DNA from: Diphasiastrum complanatum
Lineage: Eukaryota; Streptophyta; Lycopodiopsida; Lycopodiales; Lycopodiaceae
Direction of reading: 5' to 3'
Assembly (NCBI GenBank): GCA_029204225.1
Contig: CM055109.1
Span: forward strand, 26,542,178-26,606,177
Length of the DNA: 64,000 bases
Under the pieces are notes generated by a model that was given only the letters and a program-made list of their open reading frames with translations, did not search any database and was not told the origin of the DNA. Made by a program: the position numbers and the translations under genes. Below, one piece after another: positions 47,440-59,575 of this stretch; within the stretch, counting starts at the first letter, position 1; every line of letters starts with the position of its first letter.

Positions 47440-50357
47440 TTATGAAAATTCTTGCAGTTCTTCAGAGCTGTTGGAACTTGTCAAAAGTTCGAACTCGTCA
47501 CAAGGTTCCAACTTAGCATGTGGTTGTGCCTGTCGTCTCTGCTTGTAACTTGCTTTGAAGCATGCCTGGCGCAGGCGTTTAGTTCTCTCTGCAAGCTCAA
47601 CCCCTGGAGTTTCCTCCATTATCTTTTTTTGCTCCTCCAGGATACGGACTGCAGCCATGACATCTTTTGGAGGCTTTCCTTGAGAGCTTTTAGCTAATTC
47701 CTGTCCTCCAGCACAAAAGTTTCAAATGTCAGCATAGCAAATTTACAAAAAAAAAAGGAGCAGTTATTACAAAAAGGCACTAATTTTTGTACCACTTACG
47801 GTTCCCTAGTTTCAACCAGCAAAATTAAGAGTGATGTCTTGATGGAGCTAGACTCTATTCTCAAAATTTTAAACACAACTCCAACAATCAACCTGAACTG
47901 GAACTCAACCGAGCTAAAATTCTACTCTATTGCTCTAACCTTAATTACGACCAACGGTGACATCATCCATGATATAGACACTGAGTTTCTCAGCAGAAAA
48001 TGTATGCACTCTTGAGTAAGAACCTGACACTGAAAAGGTGGGAACCAAGAAAGGCAGCACAACTACAATATGCTTTTCATGATAAGATGACTTTGAAGAT
48101 GAAGCTGATGGTACTAACAAAGCGTTACCTGAATATTATGGATAAGACTATCTAGACTTTTCAACTTGCGGTGTGGCCAGCGAGGAATACCAAATTCTCG
48201 ACATCTCTTCTTTAAAACTGTTAAGCCAACTTTAAGTTCTTTTGAAGCTTGCGTGATGGGCATGTGAAAGTATTGTGAAAGCTCATCAAGAGTGATTTCC
48301 ATCATCCTCTCCGTGGGCCCTCGTTGATGGGAAGAAGACTCCTTATGTACATCCTTTGAGTCCAGTTTGTGTGGCATTTCACCCAATGTTTCAGCTTTTG
48401 AAGGCGGCAGATCCTTGGCAGATATCTCACACTTTTCCTTTGGCAGTTGAGACGATATCGAGCAGGAATTTGAGCTGACATTGGCGAATGAATTCCCAGT
48501 GGCAGTAACAACACTCTCATCACTATTGCAGGATCTCGTTCCATCTGCTGAACTTCCCAATGAAAAAGCGTGAGCCTTAAGTGCACTTCCTGAATAGTTC
48601 TTAATGAATGATAATTCTTCCAAAGGGCTTGATAGTACACATTTGGCCACATTGCTGCCTGATGCATTATCAGAGCTTTGTAGAATGTAGCTGGACAAGG
48701 ATGATCCCTCCATTTCGAATTCAGATCCTATTGATAGCTGATTTCTTAGCTCTAACATATCATCAGAATTCCAGAACTCATCAGCTTTTTGCGTTGTGAT
48801 GCCACTGGATGTTGGGCTAGGAATGGACTCAAGAGCTGCAAATTACCACGGGCATATCAACATCTTCAGCTAAGGTTGTTGCATCAATTGATATCAGTCT
48901 AGGCAACACCTATTAAGTAGCCCTTACATTAATGTCATGGTGATGCAAACTCAAGTTCTATTTGAAAACTTTAAGCAAAACTGCCAACCGTATATTCAGA
49001 GAGAAACAGTGTAGACTTCACTGAATCTGCAGTGAAAGGATAAAGCAAGAGCTTTGTAGTAATTCATCTCCGTCAATAGGCTGTGTTTGAAAGAATCCTT
49101 TTACATAAAAAAATTGCCTCAGATAAAAGAGTAAGCTCTAAAAAGAGGGTGTAACAGTACAAAATAAAACTTGCAGAGACTGGTCCTGACCTGGTACAGA
49201 CACATGGCACAATTGCCCACTGTGTGTCCAGCTAGAGTTTATTGTGCCAAAGTCGAGTTCATGAGGACTCTCTAACTCGATGTCAGATCCCCAGAGACGA
49301 AATGGCTCCACCTGAAGAGGCCTCTCTGCAGTAAGTTCATCTTGATCTGACCAATGTGGACTGATCAAATCCAGATCAGATCCCCATTCATTTTGTGTCT
49401 CCACCTGTAGATCCACCTGTAAAATCCTTTTCTCATTGCAATAGTTTGACTCTTGAACATTTGCTAGGGTTAACGCATCACACGGACTGCAGCTGCTCTT
49501 CAACGCATCAGTGTCATCCGATAAAAGCTCATTCTGCTTCAGCCACAAAGCCTGTGATGATTGGTGACCAAACCAGGGGGCATTCCATTGATTTTCAAGG
49601 GATCGTACGTGCACGGACTTTTCCACAATGTCCAGATCGTGGGCCAATGCTGGTAGCTCATACAGAGCCGGATTCCTGCATAAGACGTTCATTAAGGCTT
49701 GGTGCAGCATGATGATAAACGTATACAAACAACAGCTCATGAATACCTCAGACACCCATAATTTACTAGATTCTTGAAATTTCAGCTAGATGAAAGTTGG
49801 AGTTCTATGTTCTTTTTTTGCAGAAATCAAGGGTACAGGCAATTTACATTGAGCTGATTGAAAATTTTGATGTCGCAAGCGACTATGCCATTAGAAGTTC
49901 ATTTCTTAAGTCAAAGCTCGGTGATGAAGCTCGTGCATTACAGGAGGATCAACTAATGCGAATCCAATCGCTAGCAATCAAGAATGACGACAGATTGACA
50001 ATTGTAAGTATCGCAAGCTTAACAGCCAATTAAAACCTGGAATGTGGATTGCAGAAGGATAACAGTGAATCAGGACACGATCTTACCTTGAAACACTCAG
50101 CATGGGTGTAATAGCTGTCAAGTAAGGACAGTGACTGTGAAACTCTAGAATGCATTCCCAGGATGAATCCTCATTGGCGATTAGCCACTTATACATGCTC
50201 AGTAGCTGCTCGGAACTACCAAATGCGAAATTGCTACTAAAAAAAGCATCAACAGGTTCGCTGACCCTGCTGTAATGAGTCTGTGAAAGTCTATACTCTT
50301 GTTGTATTGCTGTGAATGTACCATCTCCAGGATACAAATGGACGCTTCTAATCAGCT
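47440..50357 (-). CDS. RWP-RK domain transcription factor (RKD-type), four 3' exons
   Basis: RKD proteins are plant nuclear transcription factors acting in egg-cell and gametophyte or nitrogen-related programmes. Minus-strand exons are 50357-50087, 49675-49191, 48835-48129 and 47700-47440 (TAA stop), with GT-AG junctions and matching phases, giving about 574 residues. The third exon carries the RWP-RK DNA-binding domain: [40 protein letters not shown], then [11 protein letters not shown]. The last exon adds a charged helix ([31 protein letters not shown]), as expected after RWP-RK. No PB1 domain follows, which separates it from NLP proteins. The N-terminal half is acidic and Ser-rich ([17 protein letters not shown] and a similar [12 protein letters not shown]). 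Exon 50357 begins in mid-codon, so a 5' exon with the start codon lies upstream and was not resolved. No disrupting stops are present. Confidence 0.9.
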
Positions 50358-51500
50358 CTGAAACAGAAAAATAGCCCAAACTCAGAGTTCATTTACTCCA
50401 ACGAAATGTTCAACCAAGGAAAGCCATAAATTCGACAGCCATGGTTTAGGTTTAACTATGAAAACATCATAATAAACGACAATACGACCCTTGACTGTTT
50501 TCCTTCTTTTGAAGTCAATTGTAATAAAAGAAAATATTACAACCACGTAGATAATCTAAGTCGAACTGGAAAAGTCCCATTTAGTATGGCGATAAAAACC
50601 ACAACTGATAGCGAGACTCAAGAAGATATTTCCGGCAGAAAAGTATCAAAGCGAATGCAAAAAAGAGGAACATTAGACAAAAAAACCTCTGAAGATTTAG
50701 TGTCAAGGGCATCCAGTCTACCTGACTAAGAATCTGGTTGAGTATTGCCGAATCTCACATCCTACAATAGATTTTATGTCGATTGTATCACGTATTAAGA
50801 GCCAGATACTTCACATTGCTAAAATACATCGTATCATCATATAATCAAAGGCGTCAGGGGATATTCAGAATCCTTTCTAGCCTTGGTCTAAACTCTAATT
50901 AGCACATTTCGTGCCACAAGGATACGAACTTATGTTTGAAAGTGGTGATTCAAGCATCATGAGATACACACAGAAAATTGAATACTCTAATATGTGAAAG
51001 GATAATCCGTTTTCGCTTTGCCCTCTATTTGTTAACGTCGCTACCTAAGAAAAAAACTGGTGAATTATGTCCACATTGATTCGAACAACACGCCAAAGAC
51101 TGTGACAGAAATATTATGTAGATGAAATAGCTACTATTCTGAGAGCAATTGCGAGAAAAGCAAGGAAATGACAGCCCAATTAAGATTACAAGCAGGTTTT
51201 GCTGGAGGTTAACTGCTTAACATTAACATCAAATTCAAATTTGAGTACAAAACAGCCTCAACTCAGAGGAAACCAAGCCTAATCTGGCTAACCACCTACG
51301 ATAAAACTTATCCAGTTGAATCTCATAGACTAATGTGCTGAATTGGATCAATTCATCTCATCGGCACTTTTTACACTCAGCCTCCGTCGACATCTAAAAT
51401 CAGCAGGCCAGCAATGTGACACCACAGAGACCCAGGAAGCAGAAATTCAGCCAAAAACGAGTCGAACCTCCATCAGAGCGATGTGAAAAGACGATGAGCG
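50358..51500 (-). other. Presumed 5' intron and first exon region of the RKD gene
   Basis: Coding exon 50357 needs one extra upstream base of frame. Candidates tested near 50725 and 51400 (an ATG at about 51392) did not join in phase. The region is AT-rich without transposon signatures. Confidence 0.4.
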
Positions 51501-51682
51501 CAGCAAGAGGGACAAGAGGCGGGCCTAGGGAGGGGTCCCTGTGGAAAGCTAGCGCTGAGGCAGCCATTCTGCCTCCGCACCCACTAATGATGTTCGTCGC
51601 TCACGCTCATTCTAGTCTTCTTCTGCTCCTTCTCCTATCTCTAATTACACACTATCTCGTCTCTCCATCTCCCATCCTCATC

Positions 51683-51688
<6 letters not shown>

Positions 51689-51715
<27 letters not shown>
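51689..51715. repeat. (CT)n tract
   Basis: A short CT run upstream of the RKD gene, followed by CGCT-type repeats near 51735-51750. Confidence 0.9.
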
Positions 51716-51718
<3 letters not shown>

Positions 51719-51986
51719 TTCTTTTCTCTTTCTCGCTCGCTCGCTCGCTTTCCTCCTATTTCTCTTTGTTTTTTTTTTTTTTTGGGGAGGAAAAACAACA
51801 GCTTCGAGGAGGAGAAAGCGGGAGGAGGATGAGCTGGAAAAGAGCCTTGATTTTGCTGACGTGTAATTTTGTTATTGGTTTAGACAAGCAAGGGTCCCAA
51901 AAATCATGCTTTTTGACAACTACGACCATGAACGTTATTTCCCAACTTCCTTCTCCACTCTCTCCCCCCCCCCCTTCTCCCCCTTT

Positions 51987-52023
<37 letters not shown>

Positions 52024-52024
52024 C
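51987..52024. repeat. Imperfect (CT)n tract
   Basis: A CT run interrupted once, preceded by poly-C tracts at 51964-51974. Confidence 0.85.
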
Positions 52025-53237
52025 CTCTGTCTTTTGAATTCTTTATTATTTTTGAAATTTAAGCTTGCACAACCCTTTTCTCAGCAAATGCTAATTCAAA
52101 TGTAACTTGAGAGTGATATCCTCTTGTGAAGAAAAGGAGTTGAGGGTGGCAACCTAGCCGCCCATTCACCTCACGCAGCTGCTCTGAAGGGAGAAAACAT
52201 ACACATGGCATGTTATGGTTGGTCATGAGGAGCTTGATTGCAAGCCATAGCAGGGCCTTAGAAATTCATCGATGTCGTCCATCTGCAACTGCTACGTCAA
52301 GTATCCTTCATCCGACAGATGGCTACCGTCTTGTAGCAGGTTTCACGGACCCCACGAGTTCGCCTTCTACCACTTGTAGCCAACCTCCTCATAGTACATG
52401 GGTGGAAGGACTACAAGAGAGGACCTTCTGGTGTAATACTGTCTTAAAGTTGGATTTTTTTTTTTGAGATTTTTGTTTTGGACGATATTGTCTTCAAGTA
52501 CAAATAAAAGTCGAGAAACTAATATTTCAACGTGTGGAGATGGTTGGCTTTACATTTTCAATGGCCCTTGCCTGAAGGCAGGGGCTCAAAAAAGTGTAAA
52601 GCGACTCTCGAACTTTTACCTAGAGCAAAAATCACATGCAAATTTTTTTGTTTAACATGGGTCATCTTCAAAGTGGTTCGTGTTCAGAGGCCATGGGCTT
52701 TATGGGCATCGTGCTCTTTTGCTCCAAGCCTATGAGCTTTTGTGTAAACAAACAACATGAAATAGAAGAGTAAAACAAATTGAGAAAGTTGCAAATCTTA
52801 TAAACAATGATTGCAATTAAATATGAAAATAAATAAAACTCATTTTAATGCCCAAATTTATCTAAGGGCAACAACTCATCTTTAGCAAATCATCACAATA
52901 GCTTATCACTATCCCAATGAACCTCACAACATATAGTTTATTTTAGAAAAATTGTTAAAAAAAAAAAACCATTTTAATGCTCAAACTCACCTAGGATCTA
53001 CATCTTAGCTTTTATCAAATTGTCCCAAGAGCTTACAATATCGTGGCAAAGCTAAAAAGGAACAAATTTAGTGGTGGGGAATGGATTCCCCGTTCACCTT
53101 TTGGAAAATGTTGCCATTAAGATGGTGAGGCCATTCGGTTGAGTGGCTTTTGTTTTGGGATGACCCAACGGAAAGGTCAATGGAAAATTTACTCCCTTAG
53201 GTAAAGGATGAACAATGCTATCCAAAATGGTGGGTTT

Positions 53238-53238
<1 letters not shown>
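52025..53238. other. Spacer without recognisable genes
   Basis: Short open frames exist but none shows a domain I recognise. No repeat or transposon signature was seen. Confidence 0.5.

Positions 53239-53329
<91 letters not shown>
53239..53329. repeat. Compound (GT)15(CT)30 microsatellite
   Basis: A GT run (53239-53268) switches directly to a CT run (53269-53329). Confidence 0.97.
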
Positions 53330-53331
<2 letters not shown>

Positions 53332-53519
53332 TAAGAGGCATTGTTCACCCATTTGGCCCCAACACGTCAAGTGGCACAAGCAGGGCAACAGAATGCTAGA
53401 GGCTAATGCTACCATAGACATTGACTTTTTATAAGATTATGTACTACTTTATTGTGATGCCCTTAACATTTATCCATGGCCTTTTAATAAAGAAGAGAAT
53501 AATTAAATGTAACAATTAA

Positions 53520-54560
53520 CATATCAATTGAAGAAGAATCTATGGTATGTTGGAGTAACGACCAATCAACATTTAAAAGTGAAGTTTCTCAAGGACAAGT
53601 GCCTGATAAAATATATGGATCGTGATTTCAATATAATAGCCAACGGATGCAAAGAGGTGGTCTATACAAGCTTAATACCTTGCTTTAAATTAAGGAATCC
53701 GGATCGGCAGCAGCACATGTCACTCTTATTGATCTGTGGCATAGATGCTCGGGGCTTCTTAACTTCAAGAGTTTGAAATTGTTAAAGAAACTCAATATGA
53801 TACAAGGCCTATCTTCATTTGATGATCATGAGCACTAATTATGTGTAGGGTGTATTTCTGGCAAGCAACACAGGGAAAAGTTTAAAAAGGGTGGTGCTCA
53901 AAGGGCGAAGGGTAAGTTGTGGTCCCGTGATGATGTCAAATGGAGGATCTTTTTACTTTATGACAAGACCTATTTCCTAAAGAAAACGTCAAAAGCTTTT
54001 GGAAGATTCAAGTCTTTCACAACAATTGTGAAAGAACAAACAAGAAGGAAGATGAAAACTAGATAATAGTGGTGAGTATGCCTCAGATGCGTTCAATGAC
54101 TTTTTATAAGAACATGAAATCAAAAAAGTTCTAACTCAATCCTATACATCACAACACAATGGTGTAGCGGAAATAATAATAGAACAATTGTGGACAATGT
54201 TAAATCCGTGATGAAGTCCATGGAAATCCCAAGCTCGTATTGGGTGTTGACAATGCAAAGAGGAACTATGTGAATACCCAAGCAGGAGGTCCAAGACAAA
54301 GAGTTCGTCAAAATAATATGCAACTTGATTTTCTTTCTATTGAGAAGGAAGGCATAACATAAACAAAAAATTTCCAAATTTATTGGAAGACCACGAACAT
54401 GAAATTGAAATATACTAGAGATGAATGTGACATTCTCAACAAAGAGTTGGTCACTAAGGCATCTCGATGCAAAGGATAAGAGGGCCTAGCAAAAATGGTA
54501 AAGAGCCTGATACCACATTTGACCTAAAAGAGCTCATAGAGTAAATAATGATTTGACAAA
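53520..54560 (+). mobile_element. Copia protease tail to integrase remnant
   Basis: Plus-strand pieces: KKNLWYVGVTTNQHLKVKFL and IIANGCKEVVYTSL (end of protease region), LWHRCSGL..NFKSLKLLKKLN-like pre-integrase reading near 53735-53800, CVGCISGKQHREKFKKG (near 53845), DNSGEYASDAFNDFL, and QSYTSQHNGVAE near 54135. Frameshifts and stops occur every 100-200 bases. It is the same copia family as the minus-strand piece at 44800-45350. Confidence 0.72.
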
Positions 54561-57500
54561 AGCCAAATTGTACAAAGCTTTGGTAAGAGTGTGAAAAAGA
54601 TAAGGGATCCCCATAGTTGTGTAGCAAACAAATAAATATCCCTATAAAGATATCTCCTATAAAGTTCTATTATGATTACACCATATGGTTCCAACATTTA
54701 TGAATATCTATACGTAGCTACATGAATCCCATTTTTCATCCAATATGATAGTTTCAAAAAAGTGGAAAGTCTTTATAGGAAGGTAGTCAGATTGCGACTC
54801 CATTTATACATTATCTTTCAAAACTCAAAGACATTTGGCATAATCAAAGCAATTCAACATTGTAGATAAAAATTGTTGTAATTTTTTTATCTAAGGTTCA
54901 ACGTTGTACGCATAATGACATACATACATACATATACATTTATGAAAGAGCTTCAACAATAGTTTCCAAGGTTGCAAAAAATATTCAATATGACTTTGGC
55001 ATGATCATTTCTAGATATCTAATGTTATAAAAGACCTAGGATATTATTCATAGCTTGATTGGGAATACGTTGTTAAGTCACACACCAATTATTGGCTCAA
55101 TTATACCTTTTGCTTATGGAAGCACAATAGAAAGGCTTTGCAAAAACTTAATTTAATAAATTGCATTTTAGAATTCCATAGTCAAGTTTAAGGCGTCACA
55201 ATTTAAGTACAATATTTTTTAGCTTATCTCTTGGATTGGACCCAAATTTGATTCATGAGATTCAGAATTCAAATTAATGGCCAGAATGGAAGGTGACCAT
55301 TTATAAGGGGCTGCTTCAAGCTATAACTACATTCAAATTACATTGTGTATGGAGTTTGTTTGTTCATATGTTCTTTGATTTCAATTGAAGAAGTGTGAGA
55401 GTTGCTCTTCGCATCTTGGCACTAACATAATTAGTGTTATTGCTTTGATTACCACAACCATTCTTAGTAATTTCTCAAACACTAGACATCATATTGGCTT
55501 CATATGATTCCTTTCAGCATGAAGTTACATTTTCTAAAGGATTGTTTTGACCATACAAATAACTAATAGTATGAGTAGACTTGGAATTTAGATAAATCCA
55601 GAGTGATTGTGTTTCAATTTCTTAAATGTAGGTTCTCTCTTTTCCATAGGTGAATTTCATATAGATGATAGTTATTGTCACTCAGGTTGAAAATATTTGA
55701 AGGAAAAGTCTTGGTTGTAATAAAGTGAATGCTTTTGTGAAAGGCACTTATTATTGACTTTTCATAATCTATATATTTTCATGTATTCTCTCAAACTAAC
55801 TTTTATAAGAAATTTGATAATTTTTTCAAAAGGAGAGGTGAAGTGATGGGCGAAAGTCTATTAAGAAATCTATCAATTGCACAATTTTCGAATGAGTTCC
55901 ACAATGTATGGAAATTTGATTATCTGAAAGTATTTTTGGACAAATCTAGAGTAAGATACAATACTGGAACTTTTCGAATAAGAGAAATTCTTTAGGGATT
56001 GTGTGGAGGTTTGAAATTTGAGATTATTATTTATAAGTAGTACAGAGAAAGGTCAAAAGTTACTAATTCCATTTAGGTTGGAATAGGAGCGAAATATTTG
56101 ATCTAGAATGTCTATATTATCTTATTTTGAATCAACCTAATCTTATTTTGAGTACTGGGATCAAGGAGAGATTGATTGAGTTGAAGAAATTATGTTATAA
56201 GAAGTAACTTGGATTGGAAAAATCATGAGAGTGGATACGTTCTTCGTCTCAGAGATTTTTCAAATATGTTATTTACTCATGAGAAATAGAAAATATTTGG
56301 TAGCTGAGTTACAAAATTCTCAGTGATTTATGTGAGTATCATATGCGAATTTTGGAGGAATCTTCCAAATAATGATATGTGTTTATGTATTGGGTCATAG
56401 TGAGATAAGAAACATGATTTGTGAGTCATGAGCATTTATCAGAAAAAGAAAATTATGTGCATAGGTAATATAGTGTTCTTGGTATAGAGAATTCCTCAGT
56501 CAAGGAGTAGACTCAATTCATTAGTAATTGGACCCCATAGAGCTCAATTGGATAGCAAATCTTTATGATTCCAAAAATAACAACTAAATTTTTATTTAGC
56601 ATCAGTTTAAGTGTCTAGATTCAGTCCTAAATAGTAATCTAAAGTTTTTCGTAGTTGAAGCTAATTATCAGTATCATTTTGGTATGCTTTCTGTCTTTAA
56701 TTACTTGTGGCATATAGAATTTGAATATCTCATATCTCTATTGCGAATCCGATTTGGAAAATATTCTTAAAATCCAGTATTTTCTAAGTGGGAAAGATAG
56801 TGTTATTCTTATATTTCTTGACATATACTCCAGTTTCGTTTAATGATTAAGTATGATTTTGGATTCCAGTGAATTATGATTGATGAATCACAAGGATCTA
56901 AATATTTGTGATCGACGGATCATAAATGGATACTTCATTATTGTTAGAGGATTATAGGGAAATGCAATGATACTTAAGTGTGGTGAGTAATTTTCAATCT
57001 ATCGTTGTGTGTGAAATGCCAAATGACTCGAATTTTCTGCTTATATAGAGAAAAACTAGAGGGTGAGGGGAAGTGCACTTTCTAGTGTTCAGTTCCATAC
57101 CAATTTTTGCAGGGACCTTCTTCACAATATTCTAAGACCCCATAAAAGTCTGTGAGAGTTCAGTAGCTATTTTAACTGCCCTGTGAGAATTCTGTAGGTC
57201 ATGCGAGGGTTATTGCAGGGAGGGAAATCTCGCACAACTTGCTCAATTTTGATGATTTTCAATATCTGTCCACATAGGCAGGTCAATTTCACTGTCCTGA
57301 TTCCAGTTATGCTATCTACGAGAATTAGTATGGTGATCCTGATGGCATGCGAGAGTTCTTAAGATTTTGATTGTCAGAACTCTCGTAGAGGCTATTTTTT
57401 GAGTTTTTCTTCACAAGTAACTCTCGTAGAGATTTTTGTAGGTCCATCTAGTCAGATTTGTGACTGTGGTGAGTCCTGCGAGAGTTCTTATGAAGATTTG

Positions 57501-57744
57501 GTAGCTGATCCATCAGTTTAAGTGATTTTTACCTCTATTTTTGGTACTTTTTCTTGAGATCTTCAAACCAGATCTACAATTTTAGAGGCTAATTATTGTC
57601 AGATGTTGATCTACTACTCTTTTGACCCTATCTGGATCTGGATCTTACTTGGATCTTGGCGGATCTTGTCGATTCTAGCTATGATGATTTTTGTAATGTA
57701 TGATCTGATCTGTCTATGATCTATTTGTCATCATCAAGCTAGAT
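54561..57744. other. AT-rich stretch, probably decayed LTR/retroelement sequence
   Basis: No conserved protein is readable. The last ~700 bases lie just 3' (minus strand) of a gypsy integrase terminus, so an LTR is expected there. A cluster of GAGAGTTCT-type motifs at 57151-57490 is described in the findings. Confidence 0.4.
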
Positions 57745-58011
57745 CTAGGTAATGGGCAAGTAATTGTGCAGTCGGCTACCGTTGATGGGTGTATCAAATG
57801 GCATCCCATCTAGTTGTTCGAGGTTCACGGCTCCATGGTTGAGAATCTCCTTGACGCGGTACGGGCCTTCGCCTTTGAACTTCAACTTTTTCGTGATCGC
57901 CTTGGTTTTATACACTAGTACCAAATATCTAGAATGAAGATCTTTTTTGTATAACCGGCGATCATGCCATGTCTTATGTTGTGCTTTCTCAGTTGCCAGA
58001 GCTTCATGGTT
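57745..58011 (-). mobile_element. Ty3/gypsy integrase C-terminus
   Basis: The minus strand is open for about 88 codons to a TAG at 57745-57747: ALATEKAQHKTWHDRRLYKK, LVLVYKTKAITKKLKFKGEG, PYRVKEILNHGAVNLEQLDG, NGSRLHNYLP. This is the post-core KFxGPYxV module of a non-chromovirus gypsy integrase, with no stop inside. The upstream part is replaced by a copia LTR. Confidence 0.8.
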
Positions 58012-58046
58012 ATATACACGGTAGTCTATAGGTTGGCGTACTTAGA

Positions 58047-58311
58047 ATTTGCTTTGCACAGGAACACAAATCATGCTACATAGTAACACAGATAGAAAAC
58101 ACTCTCCACTGCAAGCTCACATAGCAGTTGTATTTCTCAAAATGAAATTACACTGTACATATAGTTGTTCACTCAAGCAACCCATGCATGACCCAGGTTG
58201 CCGTTGGCAGGACGCGTGTCCCATCGACTTGCCTCATGGCGAGGCCAACTGATCCTTATCCACTGATAGGACCCACAGTACAATAGCACAGTGATTCTAC
58301 TTTAATTCTAA
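58047..58311 (-). mobile_element. Short copia LTR with polypurine tract
   Basis: Downstream (minus strand) of the RNase H stop, AAGGGAGAG is followed by GTTAGAATTAAAG. The LTR ends near AATTCTAA at about 58047, giving short inverted ends. Length is about 265 bases. Confidence 0.55.
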
Positions 58312-58367
58312 CTCTCTCCCTTAAAGTAGAGTCTTCTTTTTATACAGTCATATACATAGCTTTAAAG

Positions 58368-59038
58368 TTAATAAACTTTAAGTACAGAAAGCTTTGATCT
58401 AAACTTATCAAACTTTTCTCCAACAAGTGGCTTATTGAAAATATTAGCTAGTTGTTCTTCTGTGCTACAATGAACAACATGAATTTCACGACTCAGCAGC
58501 CTCTTATGTATAAAGTGATACTGAATCTCAATGTGTTTAGTTCTCGCATGGAACACTAGATTCTTTGCTAGCTGAATGCCACTCTGACTATCGCTATGTA
58601 ATGTCGTGGGATTTTTCTGCTTCATGCCAACTTCTTCCAAGATTTGTCTCAACCATATAGCTTCATGTGTTGCACTACACATTGCCTTATACTCTGCTTC
58701 TGTGGTGGATAGAGCAATTGTACTTTGCTTTTTACTAGACCAGGAAAAGCAACTACCACAAATCTGGAATACATACCCTGTGGTCGATCTATGATCGTCA
58801 TAGTCACCTCCCCAATTCGCATCCACATAGCCACACAACTCAGGTAAACCATCATGCTTCCTGTAAATCAAGCCATAATATGAAGTGTCTTTCACATAAC
58901 GCAAAATGCGTTTAGCTGCCTTCCAATGCGTTTCCGTAGGTGTTGCCATAAACTGACTTACAATGCCAACAACATAGCATATATCTGGTCTAGTCGTGGT
59001 AAGGTAAATCAAGCTCCCTACTAACATTCCATAAGAGG
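58368..59038 (-). mobile_element. Copia RT tail and RNase H
   Basis: An uninterrupted 219-residue minus-strand reading: MLVGSLIYLTTTRPDICYVV, HWKAAKRILRYVKDTSYYGL, CGYVDANWGGDYDDHRSTTG, STTEAEYKAMCSATHEAIWL, HSDSQSGIQLAKN, ARTKHIEIQYHFI, ending SVLKVY and TAA at 58368. Catalytic Asp/Glu positions of RNase H are visible. It is the best-preserved coding piece among the copia copies. Upstream it meets the inverted block at 59038. Confidence 0.9.
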
Positions 59039-59575
59039 CTTGGTCACTTGAACTTGGGAAGCCTCAGTTTGATGAGAAAATTGGAGATGGTAACAGGATT
59101 GCCTACCATAGAAGATCACTTGAAATCGATGTGCGAATCTGGTGTATATGAGAAGCAGCATCGAGAGCAAAGAACATCTTGGATTTAATCCACACAAATT
59201 TATGCGGGCCTATGAGGACCATGTCCTTAGGTAAAGCCTTCTATTTCATGATCTTGCGCCGGTTTGCAAGTGGAATACTCTACGTCTACTTGTTGCTTTA
59301 GCTTCACATTTTGGTTGGCCTTTGCATCAGATGGATGTGAAATCTGCTTTTCTAAATGGTGAGTTAGAAGAAGAAGTGTTCATGGATCAACCTGAAGGCT
59401 TTGTAGCGAAGGGACAGGAAAATAAAGTATATCGCTTGAAGAAAGCGCTTTATGGTCTTAAACAGGCACCACGTGTATGGTATAGCAGGATTGATGCCTA
59501 CTTTCGTTCAAAGGGGATGGTGAGAACACATTCTGATCCAAATCTATATGTCTTATGCTTTGATGGTATGGTTGG
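59039..59575 (+). mobile_element. Inverted middle segment of the copia element (pre-integrase, integrase start, RT)
   Basis: The plus strand reads LGHLNLGSLSLMRKLEMVTG, LKSMCESGVYEKQHRE, then DLIHTNLCGPMRTMSLGKAF (integrase start). A deletion near 59255 leads into RT: TLRLLVALASHFGWPLHQMD, VKSAFLNGELEEEVFMDQPE, ALYGLKQAPRVWYSRIDAYF. Flanking gag-protease and RNase H are on the minus strand, so this block is inverted and lacks the integrase core and the RT YVDD box. Confidence 0.85.

Noticed and set aside
51416-51832. 138-residue plus-strand ORF upstream of the RKD gene
   Set aside because: Mostly CT-repeat translation and probably the RKD 5' region in antisense; no domain.
53208-53434. ORFs with Val-Cys and Leu-Ser repeats
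   Set aside because: Direct translation of the GT/CT compound microsatellite.
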